From Acanthochlamys bracteata (taxonomy: Eukaryota; Streptophyta; Magnoliopsida; Pandanales; Velloziaceae): DNA of 64,000 nucleotides. Made by a program: the position numbers and the translations under genes. The notes under the pieces were generated by a model. That model was not told the origin of the DNA and searched no databases. It worked only from the letters and a program-made list of their open reading frames with translations. The first letter of the stretch is position 1; every line of letters starts with the position of its first letter. Of this stretch, positions 24,058 to 36,580 are shown in pieces. The stretch covers positions 1,674,001 through 1,738,000 of the forward strand of contig CM034140.1 of NCBI GenBank assembly GCA_019914995.1, in the 5' to 3' direction.

Positions 24058-25745
24058 TTAGTTGCTCCTTGCCTCGTATCTGTATAAAACTTTCTTCTTC
24101 TTGTATGTATTGTTCTCAACTGTCAGCACCACCTTACCAGCTTCAGTGTTCTTGTAAGAATTCCTGATAGGAACTTCTTGAGATCCCATCTTCTTTCCTT
24201 TTTGAATGATCACCGTATACGAGCCCCCATCGATCGGCACAAACTCTTCCTTGTAGTTCACTTCCCAACCAAGCACAGTCAAGTCCCACACGATTGTAAT
24301 TCCAACCTATTCCATTGTTTCATATGATGCAGTGTTCATTAATTAGATAGCTAGCATTTGATAAATGAATGCTGAAGGATTTGAACATGTTTAACAGCTA
24401 TTACCTCTGGTGCAGGAATTTCGATTGTTTGAATTGATCCAGCTTTCAGAATAAGCTCTGAAACTTTTACATCTTCGGCAAAGAATTCTTGATCGTTCTC
24501 GCGTTTCAGACCTCCGTAGGTTACTGGAAGTTGTTCAGCTGCTATATACCTGATCAAAAAAGAACATGATCATTAGTCTTTGCAAATTCCTCCTTGTTCA
24601 ATTTGTTAATAGAAGAAAATGAAGCAGTACTTACTTTAGAAGAGTTTCAGTAACATTCGCTGAACGAGCGAAAACAAACTTGCTCTTTGTTCTCGGTGTC
24701 AGGAATGGAGAAATAATAGCGTGCAAAGCATAGTACCAGAACGGAACATTCACCAAAATCTGTACACATTATAATAAATAATTATAATTAAGGATAAAAA
24801 ATAAAGCAATCAGATCATGCAATGTTGCAAAAAAACGAATTGAAACTTTGATTCTAAAACAATAATGGAACTAGTTATGATCCTGTGATCTGAACGACTT
24901 ACATTCCTTGCAACGAATTCCGGGTAATTGTCCTGCAATAAATCAAGTGCTTGTTTCACAGCACTCCGGAGCTCCTTCTTCGAAATCCATGGTGAATTCT
25001 TCAGATCAACAACCTGCACCATTGAAGAGACACCCCCTGGCTTGAAGTCAAGCTCCTTAATTCCCTTCTCCATCAACTGAACTCTCCATCTCAGAAACTT
25101 CTGTCTCTGTTTTTCACTTCCAAATGTTTTCTGGTACAGTTTGTTGTCATTGAACACGCCGTAGACGTTGTAGCAAACCAGGTGGCCTTCACGATCAACG
25201 CCGTCCATGTAACATGCTCCCGAGAAACCTTCGTCATAGAGATCTTCCTCAAGTATGGAGTCGATGTTGGATTCCTTTCTCCATTTGAGTGTTTTCTGAA
25301 GCATCTCAAATGCTTCTATCACCTTGAACTCTCTTGCCCTGAGGAACTTCAGCAGAACAACATCTGTGCTTTCATCACCGTTGCTCGGCAACAGCTGTAC
25401 GCCCCAGAGCGAAATGCCCTTGTCATCTGCTTCTGCATTATCAACGGAGGAGGAGAGCTTGTTTTCAAGTATGGCATCTTCGAGCTTCGCCCGGATATCG
25501 GCAAGAGCTCTCTTCTCGTTGTCCTTAAGGTCAGAGAGGCAACTGCTCTCTTCTCTGAAGGAACCATTCTTTTGATTTGTTGATGCTAAAGACTTAACGT
25601 CCTCTGCTTCAGTCTCGATCAACTTGTTTTCGTCCGCTGGCGACTCTTCGGTGTTCTTCACGGCAGTCGCAAACTCCTGCTCATCGTCAACGGAGAACTG
25701 CTCTGCAAACATCTGGGCAGATTCCATGTTGACCTCAGCAGTCAT
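24058..25745 (-). CDS. Patellin-like protein (Sec14 + GOLD domains)
   Basis: Four exons on the - strand are 25745-24903, 24759-24635, 24549-24405 and 24306-24058. All introns are GT-AG and the frame is kept, giving 453 residues. Residues 1-110 are acidic and low-complexity (start MTAEV, as in some patellins). The CRAL-TRIO N region (about 115-165, VVLLKFLRAREF) is followed by the Sec14 lipid-binding domain (about 185-345, with KPGGVSSMVQVVDLKNSPW) and a C-terminal GOLD domain (about 350-450, with VGITIVWDLTVLGWEVNYKEEF). Patellins bind phosphoinositides and act at membranes, e.g. the cell plate and plasma membrane. An upstream in-frame ATG at 25889 would add 48 hydrophobic residues unlike patellins, so the internal start was preferred. 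It is shorter than patellins with long acidic tails; the exact orthologue is not assigned. Confidence 0.93.
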
Positions 25746-26841
25746 GGAGTTGAGTTCTGTTGCAAAGAAGATTAAAAAAAACAGAGAGTTGTGCAAGGAT
25801 AGAGGCTCTCTGTTTTCTGTGTTATCTATTCTGAACCAATATTTATGAAGAAGGTTTATAAATATTGCAACGGTTGGTGAGGAGAGCAACGGTCAAACAT
25901 AATAAGCTGGCTTTGCATTGGGCAAAGCAAAGCAAGACTGGCGTTTACAAAGAGAACGGTCCCACTGCTAGAAGCACTTTTCACAGGTTTCTGCTTTCAG
26001 CTTTCCGCTTTTTCTTCTGTGTAACGGCTAGTTTCTGCTTTTCTTCTGCTTCGCTTGTTTTGAACTCGTCCCGCCGGGAAGATGATTTTCATGAATGGAT
26101 ACAGCTACGCCTAAGCTTCTGAAACATTGCTGTGATTCTAAACTTAAAAGTACTTTAAAAAATTACTTTTTCAAAACATAATAAGCTGGCCGTAGGCAAG
26201 TGCAGCAGACTCTCTGATTATAATACTAACTGGGAGCGCAGGTAACAATAAGGGCGTGCTTGCCTTTACTTGCTCTTTTTCATTCCAACTTTTTATTTCA
26301 CATTTTTTATAAATCTTTTACAACATAATATAAAATTCATTTTAAAATTTAAAAATATAAAACACTTCTACATCATAAAATTTTATTATTAATTATTTTT
26401 ATTATTTTTAAGTATAAAATAAACACATTTTAAAAAAACAAATAAACATTTTCCTCTCTAAAAATAACTCTTTTTTATAAACACTCTTAAGCGTCACCTA
26501 AATTGCACATGCTCAAACTCCAAGTGATAACGGGCAAAAGAACCTCACGCAAGAAACGTACGAAACAAGACCATCTCGAGGATAAAACCACAGGAACACA
26601 CATTGACATTCGATTTGTAAAAGGGGTACCTGTGACTAGGAAACTTGACAAACCATATGTTACACATCTTAACAGGTATACAGCCAATTTTGGTTACATT
26701 TTCCTCAAAATGATTGGGATAAACTTCTAAAATTGGCAAGGACTGTAAAGATATAGTTTTTATATACATTCCAATGAGATTGAGGATCAACTAATGATTG
26801 TGCTAAAAAGGGACTGATATGCCTCCTGCAGAAAAAAAACA
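25746..26841. other. Patellin promoter and Twinkle 3' flank
   Basis: The segment AACATAATAAGCTGGC occurs twice (near 25895 and 26175), a small duplication. Positions of about 26258-26470 are an AT-rich repeat of the dispersed family. No gene is seen. Confidence 0.5.
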
Positions 26842-29800
26842 TTACCTACCATTTGAAAATCCAGGACTTTGTATACCACCGTTGCCGTAACTGTAATCTT
26901 CACCATTGATCTCACTGACACCGTCATCAAAGAATTCTCCAGTGGACCTGCCAATGATTGTCTATGAGAATGCAAATCCATATCTTGCAGTCTGGACATC
27001 AAAAAGCAATGATGTGAAACCATATAACGACATGATAAAGAAAGTTCTATAGATACATCTGACTGAAGTCTTTAATCTGTTTTTCATGCCTTCGTTAATA
27101 GGTCATCCAATTGATTCAATTTTGTCTAAAGACATAACATATTATGCTGCACAGACCCAACATTCGTACAGCACAAGGAAATTTTCTAAAGCAGACAATA
27201 CATAAAGCCACGCAGCACTTTGATATCATGCAATTAAAACGAAAAAAAGCACACACCAATCACCAAGATAAAAATCTGAAGGTAGGCGTATTCCATTTCC
27301 AACTTCTCATAAAATTAACGAACTTATCCTAAATAACTAGCCAGCTTACTCCCTCCAAAGAGGCAGAAATCTGCTGCCATGCAAATATACGCAATTACAA
27401 AATTAAAGAGCTTGTTAAAGATGCATACCTCTTATATGACAAGAAAGCTGTCCCAGTACTTCCAGCGAGCTTATTTCTTACTTTCCGAACCCAAATCTAC
27501 AAGATTCAGCACGATTGTTTAAAGTGATATTTATGCAGGAGATTTTTCTAAAAGCTAATTCATGGTCAAATTTTATTTAACCTCTGTACGATTCACAGGT
27601 CCACGTTTTGGATCTCTATTACGATGGACAACAATGCCGTTGTCACATTTGTTAACAAAATGTGCGCTTCCACTAATATCATATAAGTTTGGAGCACCGC
27701 CAGTCCAATTATGCAGCTGTCAAAATGTTGACATATCAGAAAATATCAAATAGCAGCTAGCACACTGCATGTTATGTAGACTTATTGGTTCAAATATTTG
27801 ACTGCCTTTTACCTGCCTAGGGTGTGCCACAAACCATACATGGCATGAGTGATGCAACGCAAAACGCTTAACTTTAGTTAGCATCTGGCTCACGTACTCT
27901 GTTTCTGTCCTGGAAAAGTGAAAATCAAGTTAACATTGGGGATCAAACATGGACAACTTGCAGTTATATGCAGCACCGATAAATTAACTCCCTCCTTGAA
28001 GGAAGAATAGTATATTCCTAACAAATGGGACACAGCATACAGCCAGATGTAAGGAAAATTTTCTACTAGACCAGAAGGCTCACTGATTTGGTGGGCGTTG
28101 ATGATCTAATTCATTGTATGGGTCAATTACTAGCCCATTAACTCCATGTCTCATAACAGCAGCTTTGGCAAGCGAAAGAACCCAGTCGATCGAGGGAAGA
28201 GAATCATCTTCACACCTGTACCAAAAAGTCGATGCAATCGGTAGACATATTCGCTCATCAATTACTCCAGAAAAGACAGAACTGTGCTCATCGCTTTCAT
28301 TCTTGATAAAAGTACAAGACAAAATATAATCTCAGTAACATCTGATGGTTTCGCTACACTTACCGTATAAGATAGAATGACTTACTTAGCCATGCTTTTC
28401 CACGTTGTAACTCCTCATTGCTCATTCGTTCATTACTTTCACCATAACTGAGTAAAGAAAGAACATTTAAGTTTCTGAGCAGATGGTACCAATTATCTTA
28501 AGACATTTGCAAAAAATAAACCTAGAGACGACCAAAATGAAAGATATCATTAATTAAATATCCCCAACATAATAACAAATGTCCATCTTCTAGATATTAT
28601 TGAAACAGTCCTACCAAACTAGGTTTCATAAGTTCAAGAAGAACGAAATTGAGGGGTTATGTGAATTGCTTTTGGCTTAATTGTTAGTCAACTGCCACGA
28701 CTCCAATAATGGAGGTTAAAAAATAATGGAAAACAGCTATCTTAATCCTGCTTATGATGATTTACTATATTAGCCTCATCACTGTTGTCTAACTGAAAGA
28801 TGGAAGACTGACATCAAAGAAAAACTCAAGGGAGAAAAAAATAATTCTTTCCTAGCTATTGGATAAATTTATTGAAAAGAGTTGCATAAATAGATGATGA
28901 ATCACTCTGTTAACTAAACAGCAGCAGATGAAGAACCTTCAGATTTCAGTAAACAGTGAGAATAGATTAGATTTATTTCTTGAATACCACTATTTAAGTT
29001 CAACACAAATAGAGATATGAAGCTCCTATTGAGTGAAAGGGAAACTCTTAGCAGAAAGATTGACAACCATGACTCCATGCGTGGTTAAGAAGCCATTGGG
29101 TAATTGGTTATTTGAACTTGATATTTTGAGTGAATATCTACAAGATAAACGGCAATGAACAATTCAAACATGCATAGATTGCACAGTTGCCACTTCCATA
29201 TCAACTAAATATAGCACAGATCAGCACAAAAGCATTTCCTCTATATGGTCCAAACCTCAATGATATATGAACCTTGACAGCTTAATGGCACTGGAGAAAA
29301 GAGCTCTATCCAGGTAAATTATTTAAAGAAAATGCATAATACAACAAGAAGTGGCAACTAAGAATGCAAAATAATAATGAACTTGGAACTTGATAGAGAT
29401 TAAGAGAATCAACTACATAGAAGTCAAACTTAAACTAGAATATCTACTTGTCCTTAACGCCTAAGCAATTACAAAGATGTTACCACTTCTAAATCTGCAT
29501 TCAGCTCTTGAAGAACATGGCAGTTGTGTTTTGGATATGCACACATCAGTTAAGCCATAAAAACAACTTAGGCAATAATCATAACAAGGTACCGTGAAAA
29601 TTCACAAAGGCTTCCAACGGAATAGGACGAACTGACAATGACTCCAGGCCACAGTTAAGAAGATGGCTAACATATGGATGAAAGAATTTTACATGTTACC
29701 TGACATCATTGAAGAAAGGTTTCTGAATATATTTTTCTAGAAGCTTCCTTGCATGATCCCTGACCTAACTTCATCACATGACACTAATAAGCTGCAACAA

Positions 29801-32800
29801 ATATCATATGGATGAGGAAGACGTGTAAACAAGTCCTACTAGTTGGTCAATTACCTTGTTTTCCATAGAGCATAGTACAAATGACCAATGCTCGCTTTTG
29901 TTCAAATTGCACAATAATGCATCAACCCACTCGCTCTTGCCTGAATTGGGAGTGCCACTAACCACAGTCAGTTCTCCTGGTACAACCTGATTATAAAAAG
30001 CATTTTACGAATAAGCTTTTCCATAGACAAAGATCCACTCAAGACTGTTCTATTATAAAGCATTACTTAGTCAAAGACTCAATCATTTATGTCTATCCTC
30101 GGTCGCATGTCCTAAAAGGAGCAGAACAAGCTTGTTGAGATGACACCATCATATGCTAAATTCAAGCACTAAGTTAGCTTGATCGCTTAGTATACGATGA
30201 TCAATCATTAGCATGAGTTAAAGACAGGTGCATGCTTGGTATGAGGACAAAAGCTCCCTAGTGAGCACCTGATGGCCTGGAATCTCTAACCATATATTCA
30301 TTGATTCTTGTCATGAACCTTATGCTCGCTTTACATACAAAGGACAGAGGTCATTTATCAATCATTGACATCTGGAAGTCTAAACAGTCTGACAGTCTTC
30401 ACTTACCAAACTTTAAGTTACCTTATAGTATTTATCAACATTGTCCCATCCTGTAGACATGCCAAGCTCGCGCTTATTCATGCATTTATAATATTCATCA
30501 ATCTCATTAGAGAAATCATAGAAGCTAAATAGTCCTCTTATGGGATACAGTTCAGCCTTCTCAATCGCTTCCTTTAGGGCATCCGGGCCTAAATACAACA
30601 ATACCTGAAAGGAAAACGACATTGTTACAAGCTAACTGAAAAGCACTTTTAACAAATTGAGGAATTGTCAAATGTAGCCCCAACTTCCTTTCTTAGATAC
30701 AAAACATGAATACAATGTGCTACAAGATGAAGTGAGAGTTGTGTTGCTGATGAAACTGGTATTTTGAGCTATAAGAGTGCCATAGGTAATTCCTAACATA
30801 AATTAAAATTTTGAGATAGAAACAGCAATGCTATTCCTTCACAAAGAATCCAGATAAGCATGTTTGTAATAACAAAACAATATTAAAGCTGAACAAAAGA
30901 ATTCTCAACTGACCTCATTTGCATCCTTGCAGTTATTTGGCCATTGAACTCTCCAGCATCTAAATGTTTTTTCTTGAAAATAAGAAGTTTAGATACATAG
31001 AAATGCTTGCAGATTTTAGAAAAGAGAAGATGACATAAAAATGTATACGTTAGGTTATAAAATAAAGATACAATTTTTGAAAAAGAAAATATGCAACCTA
31101 ACAAGTTAATCACTTTATTTGAATGATCTAAAAGTAAACTGAAAATGTAGGTAGACAACCTTTCTTTTCCAAGGCGACGAGCAAGTTCTTCAGCTAAAGC
31201 TTGGCCAGGAGCATCAGCATCTGTTGCTAAGATAATGCGCGAAGCCTAAACAGTTCAACCATAATTTTAGTAACTTATCATGGCATATGAAGCCAAAAAA
31301 TGAAATATCATTTTAAGGTTATAACTTTGACAAGCATACCTTATTGAGGTATTCTTTGCAATTCCACAAATATTGAAACTTCTTGTCCTATGATTGAATC
31401 AAAAGAAAGATAGCCAGGTTTTTGAGATGCATGTACATATAAAAAAGATGGTATAAAATATTTCCTTTTTTTTTTGGGAGAATGATAATAAAGTAGTTCA
31501 TGTCAATCAATTTTATGAAGTACAGAAACAGTGCAACTTATGTACTAATGTCAATGTAGGTTAAGATTATACAAGATGAATTAATCATTCCTAACATATA
31601 CTTCATACTGATAAGAAAGTGGTTATTATCTTCATAAAACTCATAAAATTGTCTCCTCTAAAGTAGAGCATTCTTCAATTTCTAAAACAGTCTTGCATAT
31701 GACCCTCTTTCTTGAGATTCACTTCTTTATTGAAGTTTGGGCTAGCTTATCTAGTCCTACATGTGTCATAAATTTTGTTGCAATTCAATAAAGCAACTAC
31801 TTTCTTACACATTTTCTTAAATAAGATAGTGTGAACAAATTTCACTCTATGATGTAGCACTTTTCCCACTATATTGAAGCTTCAAAATTTTCCTCAGGTA
31901 TCACTAAATAAGCAGCATAGACCACACTCATGGGTTTAAACTGGCAAGAAAACTTACTTTCTTATAAAGGCCCTTCTCCTATGTATTAAAATTTTTCCCA
32001 AAAAAGATTCTAGGACATCAAGTACCAAAGCTTCAGTCTATGTGCATTTCTGTTGACTAAACTAGAGAACCACATAGAAGTACAACCAATGATACTTTGC
32101 AAGAATTACATTCACAAGTGACATTTTTAAGGAGGTTTGGATTAGACCTGAAAGCTTGACCAATCTTTATGTTATTGATTATTTAGATCCTTGTAGATGA
32201 CCTTATTTAGAGATGAGGCTTGGTTGAAGAAGAAGATGAAGATTGATCAACTACAAAATGGATTTGCTTAGTCACATGATCTTATTTACCTTTTCAAGAT
32301 CCACTGAAGTTTCTGAAACTTTTGGAGGAGCTCCATCCGGAACACTAACACAATTGCGATACCCAGCCTCCTCCAGCGAAAGCTTATCAATCTCACCTTC
32401 AACCTATGTTTCAGACGCAACACTAAAAAAGGTGAAAACAATTGAACAATAAGATTTAATTAGGTCAAGAACATTACAATTATAACATCAGTTGCATGTT
32501 GTATATCATCTAGCCCATAGAAGATTCTCTCAGTTTCCTTTTCCTGGAGAAAGAAAGATTCTATCCATTGATCAGTGAATATGCTGCTGGTCCTGTACCA
32601 TATGAAGTCATATGAAAGTAGCTTCGAGGCACATAGAAAGATGTGTAAGACTGACCTGCCAGAATCTTTTTGCAATGTCCCGATACTTGCAGTTTACAAG
32701 AGTTCCATTGCGTCTATAAGTGAATGCTATAACAACCTAATGTAAAATTCAGATGATCAGTTCAATGGCCTTTTATAATACATGCAGGAGCCATGTGGCG

Positions 32801-35173
32801 ACACAAGCAAACCTGATTTTTATATATACGTTGCATGACTGCATTTCTTCTAAGTGTTTCTGCTGATATTAGTCTCTCTGAAAAGTACCCGATTAGCTGC
32901 AGGCACACAGAGAGTACAACAACTTTAGAAAGAGAAAAAGGGAAGTTTTATTACTATGTATTATGTAATATGATACAAGATAGCCATCCACTCCCAAATG
33001 CTAGTTTCTACTCATCAAGTATGCAATGATATTGCCCCCTTTTGACATTCATCCCCTTATTCGTGAGATCGATGGAATTAGCGCCTGAAAAAATCGAGGT
33101 TTTATTGGGAGACAACGTTCCTATCATACTGGCACTAAAAAAGATTTTAAAAAACTATTTTTCTATGACAACAGATGATGATAAAAATGCATCCCAATAT
33201 AGTTAACTTAAGACTCACATCATCAAAAGGTTTTGCTAACCTGAGTTTTGTGTATAATAAATGACGCTAGATCTTAGACCAGTAGAACACCTCAAAAAGA
33301 TGTTAGGAGAAATACCCATAACGAGGAAGTATGAAGGAAGATATATTGTACACTTAACTGTATCAGTTTTTCTCTTACCTCTTCACAAAGAGGCTCTAGC
33401 TGAAGGCTCTCCTCAGTAATCAATCTTGAAGCATTTTCTCCCGAAGATTGAGTAGAAACATTACTCTGGAAATCACCATCTCTTATGGCCTGCACAAAAG
33501 TGCAACCCAAAGTGGTGGATAACAATCATACGCACTTCACCCACAATTTTTTGTTTAAATTAATAGTAAACGAATGATACCCTTAAATGACCTCTCCACC
33601 CACAATTAGCTCTGAAACAATTCCAGAAGGCGAGCTTTCTGCGACATGAACAAAGAAAAACTAATTTTTAGGAAAAACCAGAAATCTGGATACCAATAGG
33701 ATGAGAAGAAAATGAATTTTAGCAAAATGAATTACTGCAATATTATGTGAAATCTAAACATCTATATTTCACGAAACAACCACATACAATGCATTTGGAT
33801 AGGTTAATATGCAATTAATTTGATGAAGTAGATTATTGGTTCTCACTTTTTGAAATTATGGGTTGTAAAAGCAAGATCTGTAGTTAGAGATGTCTAAATT
33901 CCAAATCTTAAGGCTTTATATAACTATCTTAAAAGAATATACACAAAATTTGTAGTCTACATCCAGAAAATGTAGGGTACAGGCAAAAATTACACAAACT
34001 CACCCATCCGTACGGATGAACAGAGCTAAGCTCCTCTCTTTTGTGCTGCCTCCATCGCACTGAAATTCAAAAGTAAACTTGGTGTAGCTAAGATCCTCAT
34101 TAAAATAGATTATAATAATTGACACTTCTGTACTATGTGAAACAGATGTGAAATTGGACAATTAAGAAAAAAAATTGCAACTTGAATGATGACAATCCTC
34201 AATTAAGTCAGATAGCGGAATTAAATATGAAAAAAAAAGTGTCCTAGAGCTTCTTGCATCTGAAACCTGGAACAACAATGAAGCAACTTCTGCTATACTT
34301 CTCCTGGGCACATCAAATAATTTAGCAATTTGTGAAGTGCATTACATGACCCTGATGATAGAGTATCAACAAAGCTACAGCATATGCACTTGCATAAAAA
34401 TGTCCACACACTTCATCAAGATAACTACCTAGTCGCAAGCATGTATGCTACTTTATAGAAAAAAATATAGCATGCTCAAAAGACACTTGCACGAATATAC
34501 ATGGCAACATCAAGGAAAAGAAGAAGCTGGAATGTATTCACGAGCATTGAGTAGTAAGAGTGAACCTTTGGGCAAAGCATTCTCCAATACTGCCCTGGTG
34601 AGCATTTACCAGACTGAATCCCATTCTTTTCAAGCTCGGACTTTAAAGCGGCTACCTGCTCAGCAAACTCTGGCTCTTCATCTGTCTTCGCAAGGTGAAC
34701 TGCAGAACTCAAGGGCAAAGTAAGACTTGAATGTCATGAGAAACCTTTAAGCTACTGCTTGGTAAAATGAAATTTGAGAAAACATAAAGCTCAATCGAGT
34801 GAGAATCAGAGTAACAAAGAATTCCAATTTAAGATTTCTCAGCGTGAGAACAGAGTAAACCATATCCTGACAAGCAAAATAACTACAGCTGGCTTACAAA
34901 TTTGAATTTTGAGCTCACTACAACTAGCGAAGAGAAACAGTTTAGGTTCAAAACAGAACATATCTGAATGTGAAATTCAGTACCAGTTCTAGAGAGCACA
35001 ACTGGGCGAAGCGAATTAGCACCAGAAGACCTCAACGTAGGGAGCACAGTTTTCGAAGCGTGCTTCCGCGTTGTTAGATAGAAAAGCTTTATTCCGGCAT
35101 GGAGGAACCGGTTAGAGAGGAGAAACAACGGCTCCTTAGCTCCGCCGGAACACTTCACCGCTCTGCTGGCCAT
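26842..35173 (-). CDS. TWINKLE: Twinkle-type DNA primase-helicase, organellar
   Basis: Twenty-one exons on the - strand: 35173-34984, 34699-34566, 34059-34004, 33638-33581, 33489-33379, 32896-32813, 32736-32656, 32543-32478, 32403-32290, 31387-31340, 31245-31160, 30959-30914, 30604-30422, 29986-29855, 29764-29700, 28447-28364, 28215-28084, 27909-27813, 27716-27582, 27496-27429, 26947-26842. Every junction is GT-AG and keeps frame, giving 691 residues (plant Twinkle is about 700). The basic N-terminus is a transit peptide. A primase zinc motif (CPKC at 106-109, CFRANC near 134-139) is followed by the TOPRIM residues (VEGEID at 261-266, ATDADAPGQ near 321-329). The RecA-like helicase has Walker A GTPNSGKS (K436), Walker B GLVIDP (D544) and LYDISGSAHF. 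Plant Twinkle unwinds and primes DNA for organelle replication. An in-frame ATG at 35215 would add 14 residues. Confidence 0.95.
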
Positions 35174-35215
35174 GAGAAGAGCATGGTGGAGTGGATGGCG
35201 AGGGCACAGGGGCAT

Positions 35216-36580
35216 TATTGGAATGAGAAAACTTTTGTCTTTGTTTAAAGATTCATGGCGGAGTGAGCGAGTGGATTTGCGGTCAAATGTTCAGGGGAGG
35301 TTTACAGTTCATCGATATCTAGGGTTTGTATTTCTCGAGTGGCGTTTTAGAGTATGCTTTTAAAATAAAATTTTTATAAAATAAAAATATTTTTATTTTA
35401 AAAATAAATTTATTTTATTATCAAATAAAATATTTAAATAATTATATATATATGTATATTTATATAATTAAAAAAATTATTTTCAGAAAAATCGATTGCA
35501 AATAGTTTCTTAATTTCTTTCATTTATGTAGACCGAAAATCTTTACTGAGTACATCCTTCTAATTTTTATTATAACAAAATAAAAACCTGAGCGGGGAAG
35601 AAAAGTACATAAAAAAACCAATTGGTGCCTTCAACAAACTTCATATTTAAAGGGACCCTTTTTAATAAGAATTTTTTCAAATATTTCTAGGCTTTCATAT
35701 TTAACTAGAGATGTAAAAATAGGCCGAGTTAAACGGGCTGGCCTACGGTCCGATTAGTTGGTTCGATTATCGGCCCGTTTGACCTAGCGAACAGTAATAG
35801 AACTAGGTCGGTCTGGTCCGATTTAACGGACAGGACGGACCGATTATATTAGTCTGCAGGTGACCCATCCGTACCAGGTACTGTTCATATTGATCTGGTC
35901 AAAATTGATCGGTCAATATGAACCATTGACTAAATCAAATTTTAATAAAAAATATTTTTATATTATTAAAAAATAATTTTTAAAAATAAAAATTATTTAT
36001 TTTTTAATTTTATCTTAAAAATAATATATATATAAAATTAAAATATAAATCAGATAAATAGACCGGCCCGATCCGAGCGACTGGCTCGTTTTTGCACCTA
36101 TATATTTAACTACCATTATTTCACAAAACTAATAGTAGCTAATAGTGCTTAGGACCCTGGCTACGCTTTAAAATTATTTTGGATTTGATTTGTTTGGGCC
36201 ACTATCAGAAAAGAAAGTAGCCCTCCAAAAATAGGCGTATGCTGCTTTGAGTGGCGGGCACACGGTATTCTTTAGTAAAAGGCGAAAGAATAGTTCGCTC
36301 TGTGCCCACCACGCAGCTGCGTGCTTCTTACAAAACCATGGCTTTCTTTTTTATAGACCCTCTCCACGGCTGTCTTACTTTCCATCAATCGATGTGGGAC
36401 TAAAAAACTCAGTAGTAACGCACTGAATTCAAGCCCAAATCGAAAGCCCAGTCCAAACTTATTATTCCCTCCAACCGAACCCATGTAACGGTCGATGCTC
36501 TTCACAACTTCGAAGTTAGAACCAAGCTTCTTCTTCAAACTCCATGCAGAGATTTTCTTCATTTTTCCTTTGCCATTACC
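35216..36580. other. Divergent intergenic region between Twinkle and the PPR gene
   Basis: The two genes are head to head with about 1.4 kb between start codons. The interval holds AT-rich DNA (35350-35500) and the hAT-type MITE at 35706-36102. No convincing TATA box was singled out for either gene. Confidence 0.55.
35706..36102. mobile_element. hAT-type MITE, 397 bp, with 8 bp target duplication
   Basis: A perfect direct repeat TATTTAAC flanks the element (35698-35705 and 36103-36110), the 8 bp size typical of hAT insertions. The ends are imperfect inverted repeats: TAGAGATGTAAAAATAGGCC at the left, TATAGGTGCAAAAACGAGCC at the right read inward, followed on both sides by CGGGCTGG/CGGGCCGG motifs. 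The interior is GC-richer at both ends and very AT-rich in the middle (35940-36050). There is no coding capacity. Confidence 0.85.

Noticed and set aside
24810..25889. Longer N-terminus for the patellin from the ATG at 25889
   Set aside because: The extra 48 residues are hydrophobic and unlike patellins; MTAEV at 25745 matches known family starts.
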